Shown in pieces: positions 1-5,596 of a stretch of DNA of 6,244 nucleotides. The stretch comes from Methylotenera sp. UBA6020 (GTDB lineage: Bacteria; Pseudomonadota; Gammaproteobacteria; Burkholderiales; Methylophilaceae), in contig DIZU01000176.1 in assembly GCA_002429455.1 (NCBI GenBank), positions 22,551-28,794 of the forward strand, in the 5' to 3' direction. Numbering within the stretch: position 1 is the stretch's first letter; each line of letters begins with the position of its first letter. The position numbers and the translations under genes were made by a program. The notes under the pieces were generated by a model. That model made no database searches and had not been told where the DNA came from. It saw only the letters and a list, made by a program, of their open reading frames with translations.

Positions 1-52
1 GTATAGCCTTAAAAACCAACAAAATATCCATGCACACAACATGCGCAAAATA

Positions 53-71
53 ACGCACTTAATAAGTGCGT
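53..71. promoter_or_regulatory. NtrC binding site, distal (glnA enhancer)
   Basis: The sequence ACGCACTTAATAAGTGCGT is a perfect 19-bp palindrome centred on base 62. It contains GCACT-N5-AGTGC, which fits the known NtrC operator pattern (TGCACY-N5-RGTGCA) apart from the outermost base on each side. It lies 31 bp, about three helical turns, upstream of a second such site and about 125 bp before the predicted sigma-54 start. Paired upstream sites of this kind are the classic NtrC enhancer at glnA. The function is inferred from the motif and position. Confidence 0.82.
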
Positions 72-84
72 AAATTATCACAAT

Positions 85-101
85 AGCACCTATTTGGTGC
101 T
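85..101. promoter_or_regulatory. NtrC binding site, proximal (glnA enhancer)
   Basis: AGCACCTATTTGGTGCT is a perfect palindrome centred on base 93. Its core GCACC-N5-GGTGC matches the NtrC consensus core exactly; only the outermost T/A pair is swapped to A/T. It is 94 bp upstream of the predicted sigma-54 start and in helical phase with the site centred at 62. NtrC-P would bind both sites cooperatively and loop to the sigma-54 holoenzyme. Confidence 0.87.
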
Positions 102-160
102 TGATATTAAGTTGAATTATTGCGCTGCATTAAAAAAGCGGTGTTTTGACCTTTTCAGAA

Positions 161-176
161 TGGCACATTTCCTGCT
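161..176 (+). promoter_or_regulatory. Sigma-54 promoter of glnA
   Basis: TGGCACATTTCCTGCT matches the sigma-54 consensus TGGCAC-N5-TTGCW with one mismatch (C for the first T of TTGC). GG at 162-163 and GC at 174-175 are separated by exactly 10 bases, the strict -24/-12 spacing. The expected transcript start is near 187, giving a leader of about 70 nt before the glnA ATG. With the two NtrC boxes upstream, this is a complete nitrogen-starvation promoter. No convincing sigma-70 promoter was found, although basal expression probably needs one. Confidence 0.88.
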
Positions 177-187
177 AATCTATCGTG

Positions 188-219
188 TTGAATTTTTTCA
201 AGTTTTTTAACTTAAAGTT
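188..219 (+). other. AT-rich overlapping inverted repeats in glnA leader
   Basis: Three short inverted repeats overlap at the start of the predicted glnA transcript: TTGAA/TTCAA (188-192 with 197-201), AAGTT/AACTT (200-204 with 209-213) and AACTT/AAGTT (209-213 with 215-219). They share bases, so the first and second, or the second and third, exclude each other. The stems are only five mostly A-T pairs, so they may simply reflect base composition. Confidence 0.3.
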
Positions 220-245
220 TTATCCTACAACCCACACCATAAATT

Positions 246-250
246 AGGAG
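246..250 (+). promoter_or_regulatory. Ribosome binding site of glnA
   Basis: AGGAG ends six bases before the ATG at 257. This is a strong, well-spaced Shine-Dalgarno sequence that fixes the glnA start and suits a highly expressed enzyme. Confidence 0.85.
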
Positions 251-256
251 ATTCTG

Positions 257-1666
257 ATGTCAGTGGCTAATGTAATGAAAATGGTAAAGGAAAACGACAT
301 TAAATTTGTTGATTTTCGTTTTACTGATACGCGCGGTAAAGAACAACACGTAACTGTGCCTGTTTCTGCATTTAATGAAGAAAAATTCACTGAAGGCCAC
401 GCGTTTGACGGTTCTTCCATTGCTGGCTGGAAAGGCATTCAAGCCTCTGATATGCAGTTAATGCCAGATCCTGCAACTGCTAATATCGACCCATTTATGG
501 ACGAGCCTACACTCATTTTAACCTGTGATGTAGTAGATCCAACCGATGGTAAAGGTTACGAACGTGACCCACGCAGCTTAGCAAAACGGGCTGAAGCCTA
601 CTTAAAATCAACTGGCTTAGGCGACACTGCCTACTTCGGTCCAGAGCCAGAATTCTTCATTTTTGACAGTGTGCAATGGACTTCAAATATGCAAGGATCT
701 TCTGTCAAAATCAATTCAGAAGAAGCTGCATGGTCATCAGGCGACACTTTTGAAGGCGGCAACATTGGCCACCGTCCTGCGGTTAAAGGCGGTTACTTCC
801 CTGTACCACCAGTCGATTCATTGCAAGATGTGCGTTCAGCCATGTGTATGACGCTTGAAGCGATGGGCGTGCCGGTTGAAGTGCATCACCATGAAGTTGC
901 AACTGCGGGTCAATGTGAAATTGGTACTAGATTCAGTACCTTAGTTCAACGTGCTGACTGGACGCAAATTCTTAAATACGTAGTGTTGAACACAGCGCAC
1001 GCGTATGGCAAAACAGCGACTTTCATGCCTAAACCTATCGTTGGCGATAATGGTTCTGGTATGCATGTACACCAATCTATCTGGAAAGATGGCAAAAACC
1101 TATTTGCCGGTAACGGCTATGCAGGTTTAAGCGATTTCGCGTTGTACTACATCGGCGGCATCATCAAACATGCTCGCGCTTTGAACGCGATTACTAACCC
1201 GGGAACTAACTCATACAAACGTTTAGTACCAGGCTTTGAAGCACCAGTAAAATTAGCTTATTCTGCTAAAAATCGCTCCGCCTCTATCCGTATTCCATTC
1301 GTACATGGTGAAAAAGCACGTCGTGTTGAAGCACGTTTCCCAGATCCAATCGCTAACCCATACTTGGCATTCAGCGCGTTGATGATGGCAGGTTTAGATG
1401 GCGTACAAAACAAAATTCACCCAGGTGAACCAGCCACTAAAGATTTGTATCATTTATCTCCAGAAGAAGACGCAACGATTCCAACCGTATGTTCTTCACT
1501 AGAGCAAGCGCTTGAATACTTGGATAAAGACCGCGAGTTCTTAACCCGTGGCGGCGTATTTACTGATGACTGGATTAACGCTTACATTGAACTAAAAATG
1601 GAAGAAGTGACCAAGATCCGTATGACACCACATCCAATTGAGTTTGGTATGTACTATTCATGCTAA
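257..1666 (+). CDS. glnA: Glutamine synthetase, type I (adenylylation-regulated)
   Basis: Cytoplasmic GlnA condenses glutamate and ammonia to glutamine using ATP, the central ammonia-assimilation step, and works as a dodecamer. The 469-residue product has the length of the enterobacterial enzyme. Visible motifs are the DGSS loop with D51, PEPEFFIFD near residue 130 (metal-binding glutamate), GQCEIGTRF, the [10 protein letters not shown] catalytic histidine region, [17 protein letters not shown] and [18 protein letters not shown] carries Y398 (397 without the initiator Met), the tyrosine adenylylated by GlnE in GSI-beta enzymes, so post-translational shut-off is expected. The start follows a strong AGGAG. 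Transcription is probably driven by the upstream sigma-54 promoter and NtrC sites, and a strong terminator closes the unit. The first 60 residues give a complete N-terminal beta-grasp domain, and no frameshift or missing motif is seen. Confidence 0.98.
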   Translation: MSVANVMKMVKENDIKFVDFRFTDTRGKEQHVTVPVSAFNEEKFTEGHAFDGSSIAGWKGIQASDMQLMPDPATANIDPFMDEPTLILTCDVVDPTDGKGYERDPRSLAKRAEAYLKSTGLGDTAYFGPEPEFFIFDSVQWTSNMQGSSVKINSEEAAWSSGDTFEGGNIGHRPAVKGGYFPVPPVDSLQDVRSAMCMTLEAMGVPVEVHHHEVATAGQCEIGTRFSTLVQRADWTQILKYVVLNTAHAYGKTATFMPKPIVGDNGSGMHVHQSIWKDGKNLFAGNGYAGLSDFALYYIGGIIKHARALNAITNPGTNSYKRLVPGFEAPVKLAYSAKNRSASIRIPFVHGEKARRVEARFPDPIANPYLAFSALMMAGLDGVQNKIHPGEPATKDLYHLSPEEDATIPTVCSSLEQALEYLDKDREFLTRGGVFTDDWINAYIELKMEEVTKIRMTPHPIEFGMYYSC

Positions 1667-1718
1667 CTTAAAATTAATCAAAAGCTATCTTAATGGCATT
1701 GATTAATATAATGGTTTG

Positions 1719-1756
1719 ATAAAAAGGGGCGGATTTTTCGCCCCTTTTTATTTTTT
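1719..1756 (+). terminator. Rho-independent terminator of glnA
   Basis: A 13-bp perfect stem (1719-1731 with 1739-1751) with a GGGGCG/CGCCCC core closes a 7-base GATTTTT loop. It runs into a near-continuous T tract (1745-1756). The stem is flanked by A on the 5' side, so it could work in both directions. It lies 52 bases after the glnA stop codon, so glnA is largely a separate transcript from the downstream genes. Confidence 0.92.
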
Positions 1757-1822
1757 GTGGCCTAGGTCAACCTTTGTAAAAGGCCGTACGTTGCCTAACT
1801 AAGCCAACTCCACTAAACTGCT

Positions 1823-2332
1823 ATGATGAAAAAAACTTTATTTTTATTGACTCTCGTTGTTGCCGTGTTTTCTGGCAATGCGTTTGCTGAAATTTATAAG
1901 CGCGTAGATGCAGATGGGCGCATTACTTACTCTAACGTTAAAACAAAAGGCGCAACGCGCTTAGAGCTGGATCCTGATATCAATACAACGCCAAACGATC
2001 GCCCTAAAGCCGGCACCAACAAGCGCACGGCTACGCCTGAAGCCTTTCCAAAAGTAGATAAACAAACGCAAAATAAACGTGATGATAAACGTAAGGACAT
2101 TTTGCAAAGCGAGCTGGAGTCTGAAAAAGCGGCATTAGACCAAGCTAAAAAGGCTTATGCAGAAGGTGAATCTAAACCTGAGGTGTACCAGAAAAAAAAT
2201 GCTAATGGCACTACATCAACCTTTCGTAACGTAGCAAAATTTGATGAAAAAATGAAGGACTTACAAGCGGATGTAGATATCCATCAGAAAAACATTGAGC
2301 TATTACAGAAAGAACTTGATTCGCTACGTTAA
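1823..2332 (+). CDS. Secreted DUF4124 / coiled-coil protein of unknown function
   Basis: The 169-residue product begins MMKKTLFLLTLVVAVFSGNAFA, a classic Sec signal peptide with a likely signal peptidase I cut after AFA (residue 22), so it should act in the periplasm. The mature N-terminus (EIYKRVDADGRITYSN) is a DUF4124 domain (about residues 23-60), recognised by the Y-K-x-V-D-x-x-G-x-x-x-Y-S pattern. A Pro/Thr/Lys-rich linker follows, then a charged, heptad-like helical region (about 84-169) that probably forms a coiled coil. The biochemical function of DUF4124 is not known to me. The ATG at 1826 is an equally good start, and no Shine-Dalgarno is evident before either. The gene sits between the glnA terminator and ntrB in the same direction. 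This suggests positional conservation in related bacteria, but no role in nitrogen control can be read from the sequence. Confidence 0.88.
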   Translation: MMKKTLFLLTLVVAVFSGNAFAEIYKRVDADGRITYSNVKTKGATRLELDPDINTTPNDRPKAGTNKRTATPEAFPKVDKQTQNKRDDKRKDILQSELESEKAALDQAKKAYAEGESKPEVYQKKNANGTTSTFRNVAKFDEKMKDLQADVDIHQKNIELLQKELDSLR

Positions 2333-2374
2333 CACTCAACTCAAGCCACAAAAAACATTAAATTTAAACCAAAA

Positions 2375-2391
2375 AAGACCGCAAAGGTCTT
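2375..2391. other. Hairpin between DUF4124 gene and ntrB, possible terminator
   Basis: AAGACC-GCAAA-GGTCTT forms a six-bp stem with a five-base loop 42 bases after the DUF4124 stop. On the plus strand it is preceded by an A tract and followed by CCCC, so it lacks the T tract of an intrinsic terminator. Read on the minus strand it is followed by a T run and looks more like a terminator. It could be a decayed bidirectional terminator or an RNA-end stabiliser. Confidence 0.45.
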
Positions 2392-2436
2392 CCCCATTGA
2401 ACTAAGCCAATAAACTGGCAAGTTAGAATGTGAAAG

Positions 2437-2453
2437 TTGGTCTATCTTTTGCT
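2437..2453 (+). promoter_or_regulatory. Candidate sigma-54 promoter upstream of ntrB
   Basis: TTGGTCTATCTTTTGCT has GG (2439-2440) and GC (2451-2452) exactly 10 bases apart, with TGG and TTGCT matching the -24 and -12 consensus; the CAC of TGGCAC is not conserved. The predicted start near 2464 is about 35 nt before the ATG at 2499 that protein comparison favours. I see no NtrC palindrome close upstream, so activation would need a more distant site or another activator. This is a moderate candidate only. Confidence 0.42.
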
Positions 2454-2498
2454 TTAATCATAGTATTATCATTGATCACTTTAGAATTCAATATTACT

Positions 2499-3593
2499 AT
2501 GGTCCAACCAACGCCAGATCATTTTGCTGGGTTAGAACATCTAGCAACGGCTATCATTTTGCTCGATGATAACCACCGTGTGGTGTACATTAACCCAGGT
2601 GCCGAAGTCATTTTTGCATTCAGTGCTACGCAAATTACTGGCCTGCAAATTAGCGAAGTGTTTCCTGATTGTGAAATTTTGATGCTTGCCGTTAAAAATG
2701 CCACTGAACAACAAAGCCCGTTTCGTGAGCACGAGTTTGCCATTAGTACGCATCGCCAACACTCGTTTGCAGTCACCTGTACCGTAACACCGATAGATTC
2801 TCCCAATGCCAGTTTAATTCTTGAGTTTCAGCAGATGGATGCTCAGCTACGTATCGCGCGCGAAGAGCGCATGCTGATACAACAGCAAGCCAATGCTGAG
2901 CTATTGCGTAATCTTGCACATGAAATACGTAACCCGCTAGGGGGTCTGCGTGGTGCAGCGCAACTGCTAGAACACGAACTACCTTCACCCAGCTTGCGTG
3001 AATATACGCAAGTCATCATTAAAGAAGCGGATCGATTGCAGTCGCTGATGGATCGATTGCTCATTCCGCATCGCGTGCCTAAGTATCAGCCGACTAATAT
3101 TCATGAAGTACTTGAGCGTGTCAGAAGTTTATTACTGGCAGAGTCGCCAAAAGCCGTGCTCATTAAACGAGATTACGATTTGAGCCTGCCTGAGTTGATA
3201 GGCGATCGTGAAAAACTGATACAGGCAGTACTGAATATTGCACGCAATGCTGTACAAGCCATGCAATCGCATAACACGCCATCTAGCCAGATCACCTTGC
3301 GCACACGTGCTGAACGTCAAGTCACCTTAGCCAGAAAGCGCTATCGTGTTGCCATTAAATTAGAAATTATTGATAACGGTCCAGGTATTCCTGCTGATAT
3401 TCGTGACCGTATTTTTTATCCTCTAGTCTCTGGTAGCGAAGGCGGCTCAGGTTTAGGCTTAACATTAGCGCAAACATTTATTACCCAACATCACGGCATG
3501 ATTGAATGCGAAAGCACACCTGGCAATACGTGCTTTACGATTTTATTACCCATTGAAACAACGGCAATTAAATCTGCCGTAATAAAACAGTAA
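2499..3593 (+). CDS. ntrB: Nitrogen regulation sensor histidine kinase NtrB (GlnL)
   Basis: Cytoplasmic kinase/phosphatase that phosphorylates NtrC when nitrogen is short and, when bound by PII, dephosphorylates it. From the ATG at 2499 it has 364 residues, against 349 in Escherichia coli as I remember that protein. A PAS domain (about 8-110, with ILLDDNHRVVYINPGAE) is followed by a linker helix, the dimerisation/phosphoacceptor motif NLAHEIRNPLGGLRGAAQLL with H141, the N box (NIARNAVQAM, N250), the G1 box DNGPGIP (292-298) and the G2 box EGGSGLGL (314-321). The frame stays open back to a GTG at 2430, right after an in-frame TAG. That adds 23 residues rich in Val, Leu, Ile and Phe, not expected in soluble NtrB, and runs through a candidate sigma-54 promoter. 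The match to E. coli NtrB begins at the internal Met, so I chose it, although no good Shine-Dalgarno precedes either start. ntrC follows after 100 bp. Confidence 0.93.
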   Translation: MVQPTPDHFAGLEHLATAIILLDDNHRVVYINPGAEVIFAFSATQITGLQISEVFPDCEILMLAVKNATEQQSPFREHEFAISTHRQHSFAVTCTVTPIDSPNASLILEFQQMDAQLRIAREERMLIQQQANAELLRNLAHEIRNPLGGLRGAAQLLEHELPSPSLREYTQVIIKEADRLQSLMDRLLIPHRVPKYQPTNIHEVLERVRSLLLAESPKAVLIKRDYDLSLPELIGDREKLIQAVLNIARNAVQAMQSHNTPSSQITLRTRAERQVTLARKRYRVAIKLEIIDNGPGIPADIRDRIFYPLVSGSEGGSGLGLTLAQTFITQHHGMIECESTPGNTCFTILLPIETTAIKSAVIKQ

Positions 3594-3595
3594 CA

Positions 3596-3664
3596 CCCTT
3601 CGACAAGCTCAGGGAGCGGATTGGCGCTTCCTGGCGGTCGACGTTCCCTGAGCTTGTCGAAGGG
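3596..3664. repeat. Perfect 20-bp inverted repeat between ntrB and ntrC
   Basis: The left arm CCCTTCGACAAGCTCAGGGA (3596-3615) is exactly the reverse complement of the right arm (3645-3664), with 29 bases between. Partial pairing continues inwards (C3617-G3643, G3618-C3642). It starts two bases after the ntrB stop and fills most of the ntrB-ntrC gap. No T tract follows, so it is not an intrinsic terminator. In mRNA it would form a very stable hairpin between the two cistrons. A third copy of the right arm lies at 5127-5149. The CCCTTCGACAAGCTCAGGG motif resembles a dispersed intergenic repeat I recall from several bacterial groups; that link is from memory. Confidence 0.93.
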
Positions 3665-3693
3665 ATAACATAATTTTAGGATGAGAAAGCATA

Positions 3694-5085
3694 ATGAAAC
3701 CAATTTGGATTATTGACGACGACAAATCAATTCGCTGGGTGTTTGAAAAAGCCCTAGCACGCACTGATCTGGAATTTAAGACTTTTTCATCTGTTGCCGA
3801 GGCGCTTAATGCCCTCGAACGCGAACAGCCACAAGTGGTCGTCAGTGATATTCGTATGCCCAATGGCTCGGGCTTGGATTTTTTGAGTGAAATCAAACAA
3901 AAATATCCCGATATTCCAGTCATCATCATGACGGCTTATTCTGACCTTGAAAGCGCTGTTGCTGCTTTCCAAGGCGGTGCATTTGAATATCTTGCCAAAC
4001 CTTTTGATGTTGACCAAGCCATTGACGTAATTAAACGTGCAGTAGATGAAAGCACAAGGCAAGCACCAGAAAGCGTAAGTGCGGAAGAAACACCCGAGAT
4101 CATCGGCCAGGCGCCCTCCATGCAAGAGGTTTTCAGGGCCATAGGCCGTTTAAGTCGCTCACATGCAACCGTATTAATCAATGGAGAGTCTGGCAGCGGT
4201 AAAGAGCTCGTGGCTCGCGCCTTGCACCGCCATAGCCCACGTGGAGATAAACCGTTTATTGCCATCAATACTGCGGCGATTCCTAAAGACCTACTCGAAT
4301 CTGAATTATTCGGCCATGAACGCGGCGCGTTTACAGGGGCGGCGGCCTCACGTCGCGGTCGTTTCGAACAAGCCGATACTGGTACGCTGTTTCTGGACGA
4401 GATTGGTGATATGCCATCTGACCTGCAAACACGACTGTTGCGCGTACTAAGTGACGGTCAATTTTACCGCGTAGGCGGGCACCAGCCGATTAAAGTGAAT
4501 GTACGCATTATTGCAGCCACCCACCAAGATTTAGAGGAGCGCGTAAAAGTCGGGTTATTCCGTGAAGACTTATTTCACCGGTTAAATGTTATTCGGCTCA
4601 GGCTACCAGCGCTGCGTGAACGTCGTGAAGACATTCCATTGCTGATCAAGCACTTTCTACAGCAAAGTGCCTCAGAACTAGGCGTTGAAACCAAACAGCC
4701 ATCCGTTGCGGCGCTCAAGTACTTAAGTGCCGTTAACTGGAGCGGCAATGTGCGCCAGCTTGAAAACGTATGCCATTGGTTAACCGTGATGGCACCCGGG
4801 CAAAATATTGATATTGCCGACCTGCCGCCAGAACTTAAAGACGACAACAGCAAATCTACCGCTGCACTTTCCTGGCAAGACGCACTCGCTAATGAAGTGA
4901 CAGATGCACTGAACCGTGGCGAACAACAAGTACTGGAAACGCGTACGCAAATATTTGAGCGCATTCTGATTGTAAAAGCATTAGAGCATACACATGGCCG
5001 CCGCATTGAAGCTGCCAACCAGCTAGGCATGGGACGCAATACCCTTACACGTAAAATTCAGGAATTGGGGATAGAAGACCTGTAA
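3694..5085 (+). CDS. ntrC: Nitrogen regulation response regulator NtrC (GlnG), sigma-54 activator
   Basis: This 463-residue protein is the output regulator of NtrB and an AAA+ enhancer-binding activator of sigma-54 RNA polymerase. The receiver domain (1-115) has the acidic pocket D8-D10, phosphoacceptor D52 in VVVSDIRMP, T80, Y99 and K102. The AAA+ domain (about 135-375) has Walker A GESGSGKE (164-171), the sigma-54 contact loop GAFTGA (211-216), Walker B GTLFLDE (230-236), and FREDLFHRLNVIRLRLPALR with arginine-finger residues. The C-terminal Fis-type helix-turn-helix (about 420-460, ending RNTLTRKIQELGI) binds DNA. All key residues are intact and the length is close to that of enterobacterial NtrC. 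A Shine-Dalgarno-like AGGATGAG (3678-3685) precedes the ATG. The most obvious targets in this window are the palindromes at 53-71 and 85-101. Despite the repeat-filled gap, the gene is probably cotranscribed with ntrB. Confidence 0.97.
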   Translation: MKPIWIIDDDKSIRWVFEKALARTDLEFKTFSSVAEALNALEREQPQVVVSDIRMPNGSGLDFLSEIKQKYPDIPVIIMTAYSDLESAVAAFQGGAFEYLAKPFDVDQAIDVIKRAVDESTRQAPESVSAEETPEIIGQAPSMQEVFRAIGRLSRSHATVLINGESGSGKELVARALHRHSPRGDKPFIAINTAAIPKDLLESELFGHERGAFTGAAASRRGRFEQADTGTLFLDEIGDMPSDLQTRLLRVLSDGQFYRVGGHQPIKVNVRIIAATHQDLEERVKVGLFREDLFHRLNVIRLRLPALRERREDIPLLIKHFLQQSASELGVETKQPSVAALKYLSAVNWSGNVRQLENVCHWLTVMAPGQNIDIADLPPELKDDNSKSTAALSWQDALANEVTDALNRGEQQVLETRTQIFERILIVKALEHTHGRRIEAANQLGMGRNTLTRKIQELGIEDL

Positions 5086-5097
5086 TATTTATTGCGT

Positions 5098-5120
5098 CTA
5101 CAAACCGCAGGTTTTTGTAG
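5098..5120 (+). terminator. Weak hairpin after ntrC, possible terminator
   Basis: Twelve bases after the ntrC stop, CTACAAACC (5098-5106) pairs with GGTTTTTGTAG (5110-5120) around GCA, with two unpaired T bases. The inner AAACC-GCA-GGTTT stem is followed by only two further T bases. The right arm runs into a REP-like TGTAGGAG element, so it may be part of that repeat. Termination is plausible but weak. Confidence 0.4.
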
Positions 5121-5158
5121 GAGCGGCGTTCCCTGAGCTTGTCGAAGGGGATCGCGAA
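5116..5158 (+). repeat. REP-like element with TGTAGGAG head, interrupted by another repeat
   Basis: TGTAGGAGCGGCG (5116-5128) has the head of the short hairpin repeats seen again at 5303-5323, 5334-5350 and 6137-6158. Here the expected short hairpin is replaced by the arm of the ntrB-ntrC inverted repeat (5127-5149), followed by ATCGCGAA. The impression is of one repeat family inserted in another. Confidence 0.55.
5127..5149 (+). repeat. Third copy of the ntrB-ntrC inverted-repeat arm
   Basis: These 23 bases are identical to 3642-3664, the right arm of the inverted repeat between ntrB and ntrC plus three bases inwards (CGT). No matching opposite arm lies nearby. By itself it can form only a short CCCT/AGGG stem. 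The repeat therefore occurs on both sides of ntrC, which makes ntrC the interval between two direct copies. Confidence 0.9.
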
Positions 5159-5195
5159 AGGCTGTCGGGTTTTATGTTTATGTATGTTCGTGGTC

Positions 5196-5253
5196 AAAGC
5201 CAGCATTTGGCTTTCACTCAGAACAAGGCGCTTTAGCGCCTATGTTCTGTGAG
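5196..5253 (+). repeat. Double-hairpin dispersed repeat, copy 1
   Basis: Two hairpins lie in tandem. The first is AAAGCCA-GCATT-TGGCTTT (5196-5214). The second has a perfect GC core, AGGCGC-TTTA-GCGCCT (5226-5241), extended by GAACA/TGTTC (5221-5225 with 5243-5247) with one bulged A and some further pairing out to 5217 and 5253. Bases 5198-5225 match 6213-6240 at 23 of 28 positions, so this is a dispersed element and not a one-off structure. It lies downstream of both ntrC and the convergent minus-strand operon. Confidence 0.75.
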
Positions 5254-5302
5254 GACACCAAGCACTGGTATCCGTGGATATAAGCAATAAATACTTTATT
5301 CA

Positions 5303-5350
5303 CACGCCTCAGACGCTCCTACAGAGAGCGAATTGTAGGAGTGGCTAGCC
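5303..5350. repeat. Pair of inverted REP-like elements (TGTAGGAG heads)
   Basis: A minus-strand unit (5323 to 5303: TGTAGGAG then CGTC-TGA-GGCG, one pair a G-T wobble) faces a plus-strand unit (5334-5350: TGTAGGAG then TGGC-TA-GCC). The two eight-base heads form a perfect inverted repeat with a ten-base spacer (5316-5323 with 5334-5341). Pairs of oppositely oriented REP units are typical of REP/BIME sequences mobilised by RAYT transposases. It lies just downstream of the minus-strand DUF2283 gene and could protect or end its transcript. Confidence 0.65.
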
Positions 5351-5363
5351 TAACAGAAACTTA

Positions 5364-5564
5364 TCAAGCCGCTATTTTAGACTGCTCACTGTGAAAAGGT
5401 ATCAAGCCCGCAGCCACGGCATCTAAAATAACCATTTGTACTATACTTCCATCGGCAGCATAGCTAACGTTCACATTCCAATCCTGAGAAGTCTCGCGTG
5501 AGATTTCTTTATCATTAAAGATTAACTCCAAAATATCGTCTTCAGGGTAATAAAGTGTTTTCAT
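5364..5564 (-). CDS. DUF2283 family protein, third gene of hicAB operon
   Basis: This 66-residue protein begins MKTLYYPEDDILELIF and continues with VNVSYAADGSIVQMVILDA, the typical DUF2283 pattern (Y-x-P-E-x-D-x-L, then an acidic/Gly turn before an I-x-x-x-x-I-L-D-A strand). No signal peptide or membrane segment is seen, so it should be cytoplasmic. A GGA (5572-5574) lies seven bases before the ATG. It starts 32 bp after the hicB stop on the same strand with no terminator between, so it is probably the last gene of the hicA-hicB operon. DUF2283 genes often neighbour small toxin-like genes (for example DUF4258) and are suspected antitoxins. That is general family knowledge, and its activity here is unknown. 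It might support HicB or be the remnant of a second module. Confidence 0.82.
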   Translation of the reverse strand: MKTLYYPEDDILELIFNDKEISRETSQDWNVNVSYAADGSIVQMVILDAVAAGLIPFHSEQSKIAA

Positions 5565-5596
5565 ATTTGTTCCAGTTCAAAACTATATACAACACT

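Noticed and set aside
31..45. Possible third NtrC site (TGCAC-ACAAC-ATGCG) upstream of the two palindromes
   Set aside because: Only the left half matches the consensus; the right half lacks RGTGC and the centre is not in phase with the other sites.
94..106. IHF site between the glnA enhancer and promoter
   Set aside because: TTGATA fits one half of the IHF consensus, but the required YAA four bases before it is absent.
187..256. Riboswitch or glutamine-sensing RNA in the glnA leader
   Set aside because: The leader is about 70 nt, AT-rich, and has no GC-rich multi-helix structure or recognisable conserved core.
1782..1794. Sigma-54-like element upstream of the DUF4124 gene (GG...TTGC)
   Set aside because: GG and GC are nine bases apart, not ten; sigma-54 spacing is strict, and the TGG context is missing.
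3596..3664. Inverted repeat as intrinsic terminator of ntrB
   Set aside because: No T tract follows the stem and ntrC begins 30 bases later; it is better explained as a dispersed repeat.
4575..5039. Long open frame antisense to ntrC (about 150 codons)
   Set aside because: It lies wholly within the conserved NtrC coding sequence, and its Ser/Arg/Cys-rich translation resembles no protein family.
5348..5354. GCCTAAC as an integron attC core site near the toxin-antitoxin genes
   Set aside because: No GTTRRRY partner at a suitable distance and no attC-like imperfect palindrome; the bases belong to the REP-like unit ending at 5350.
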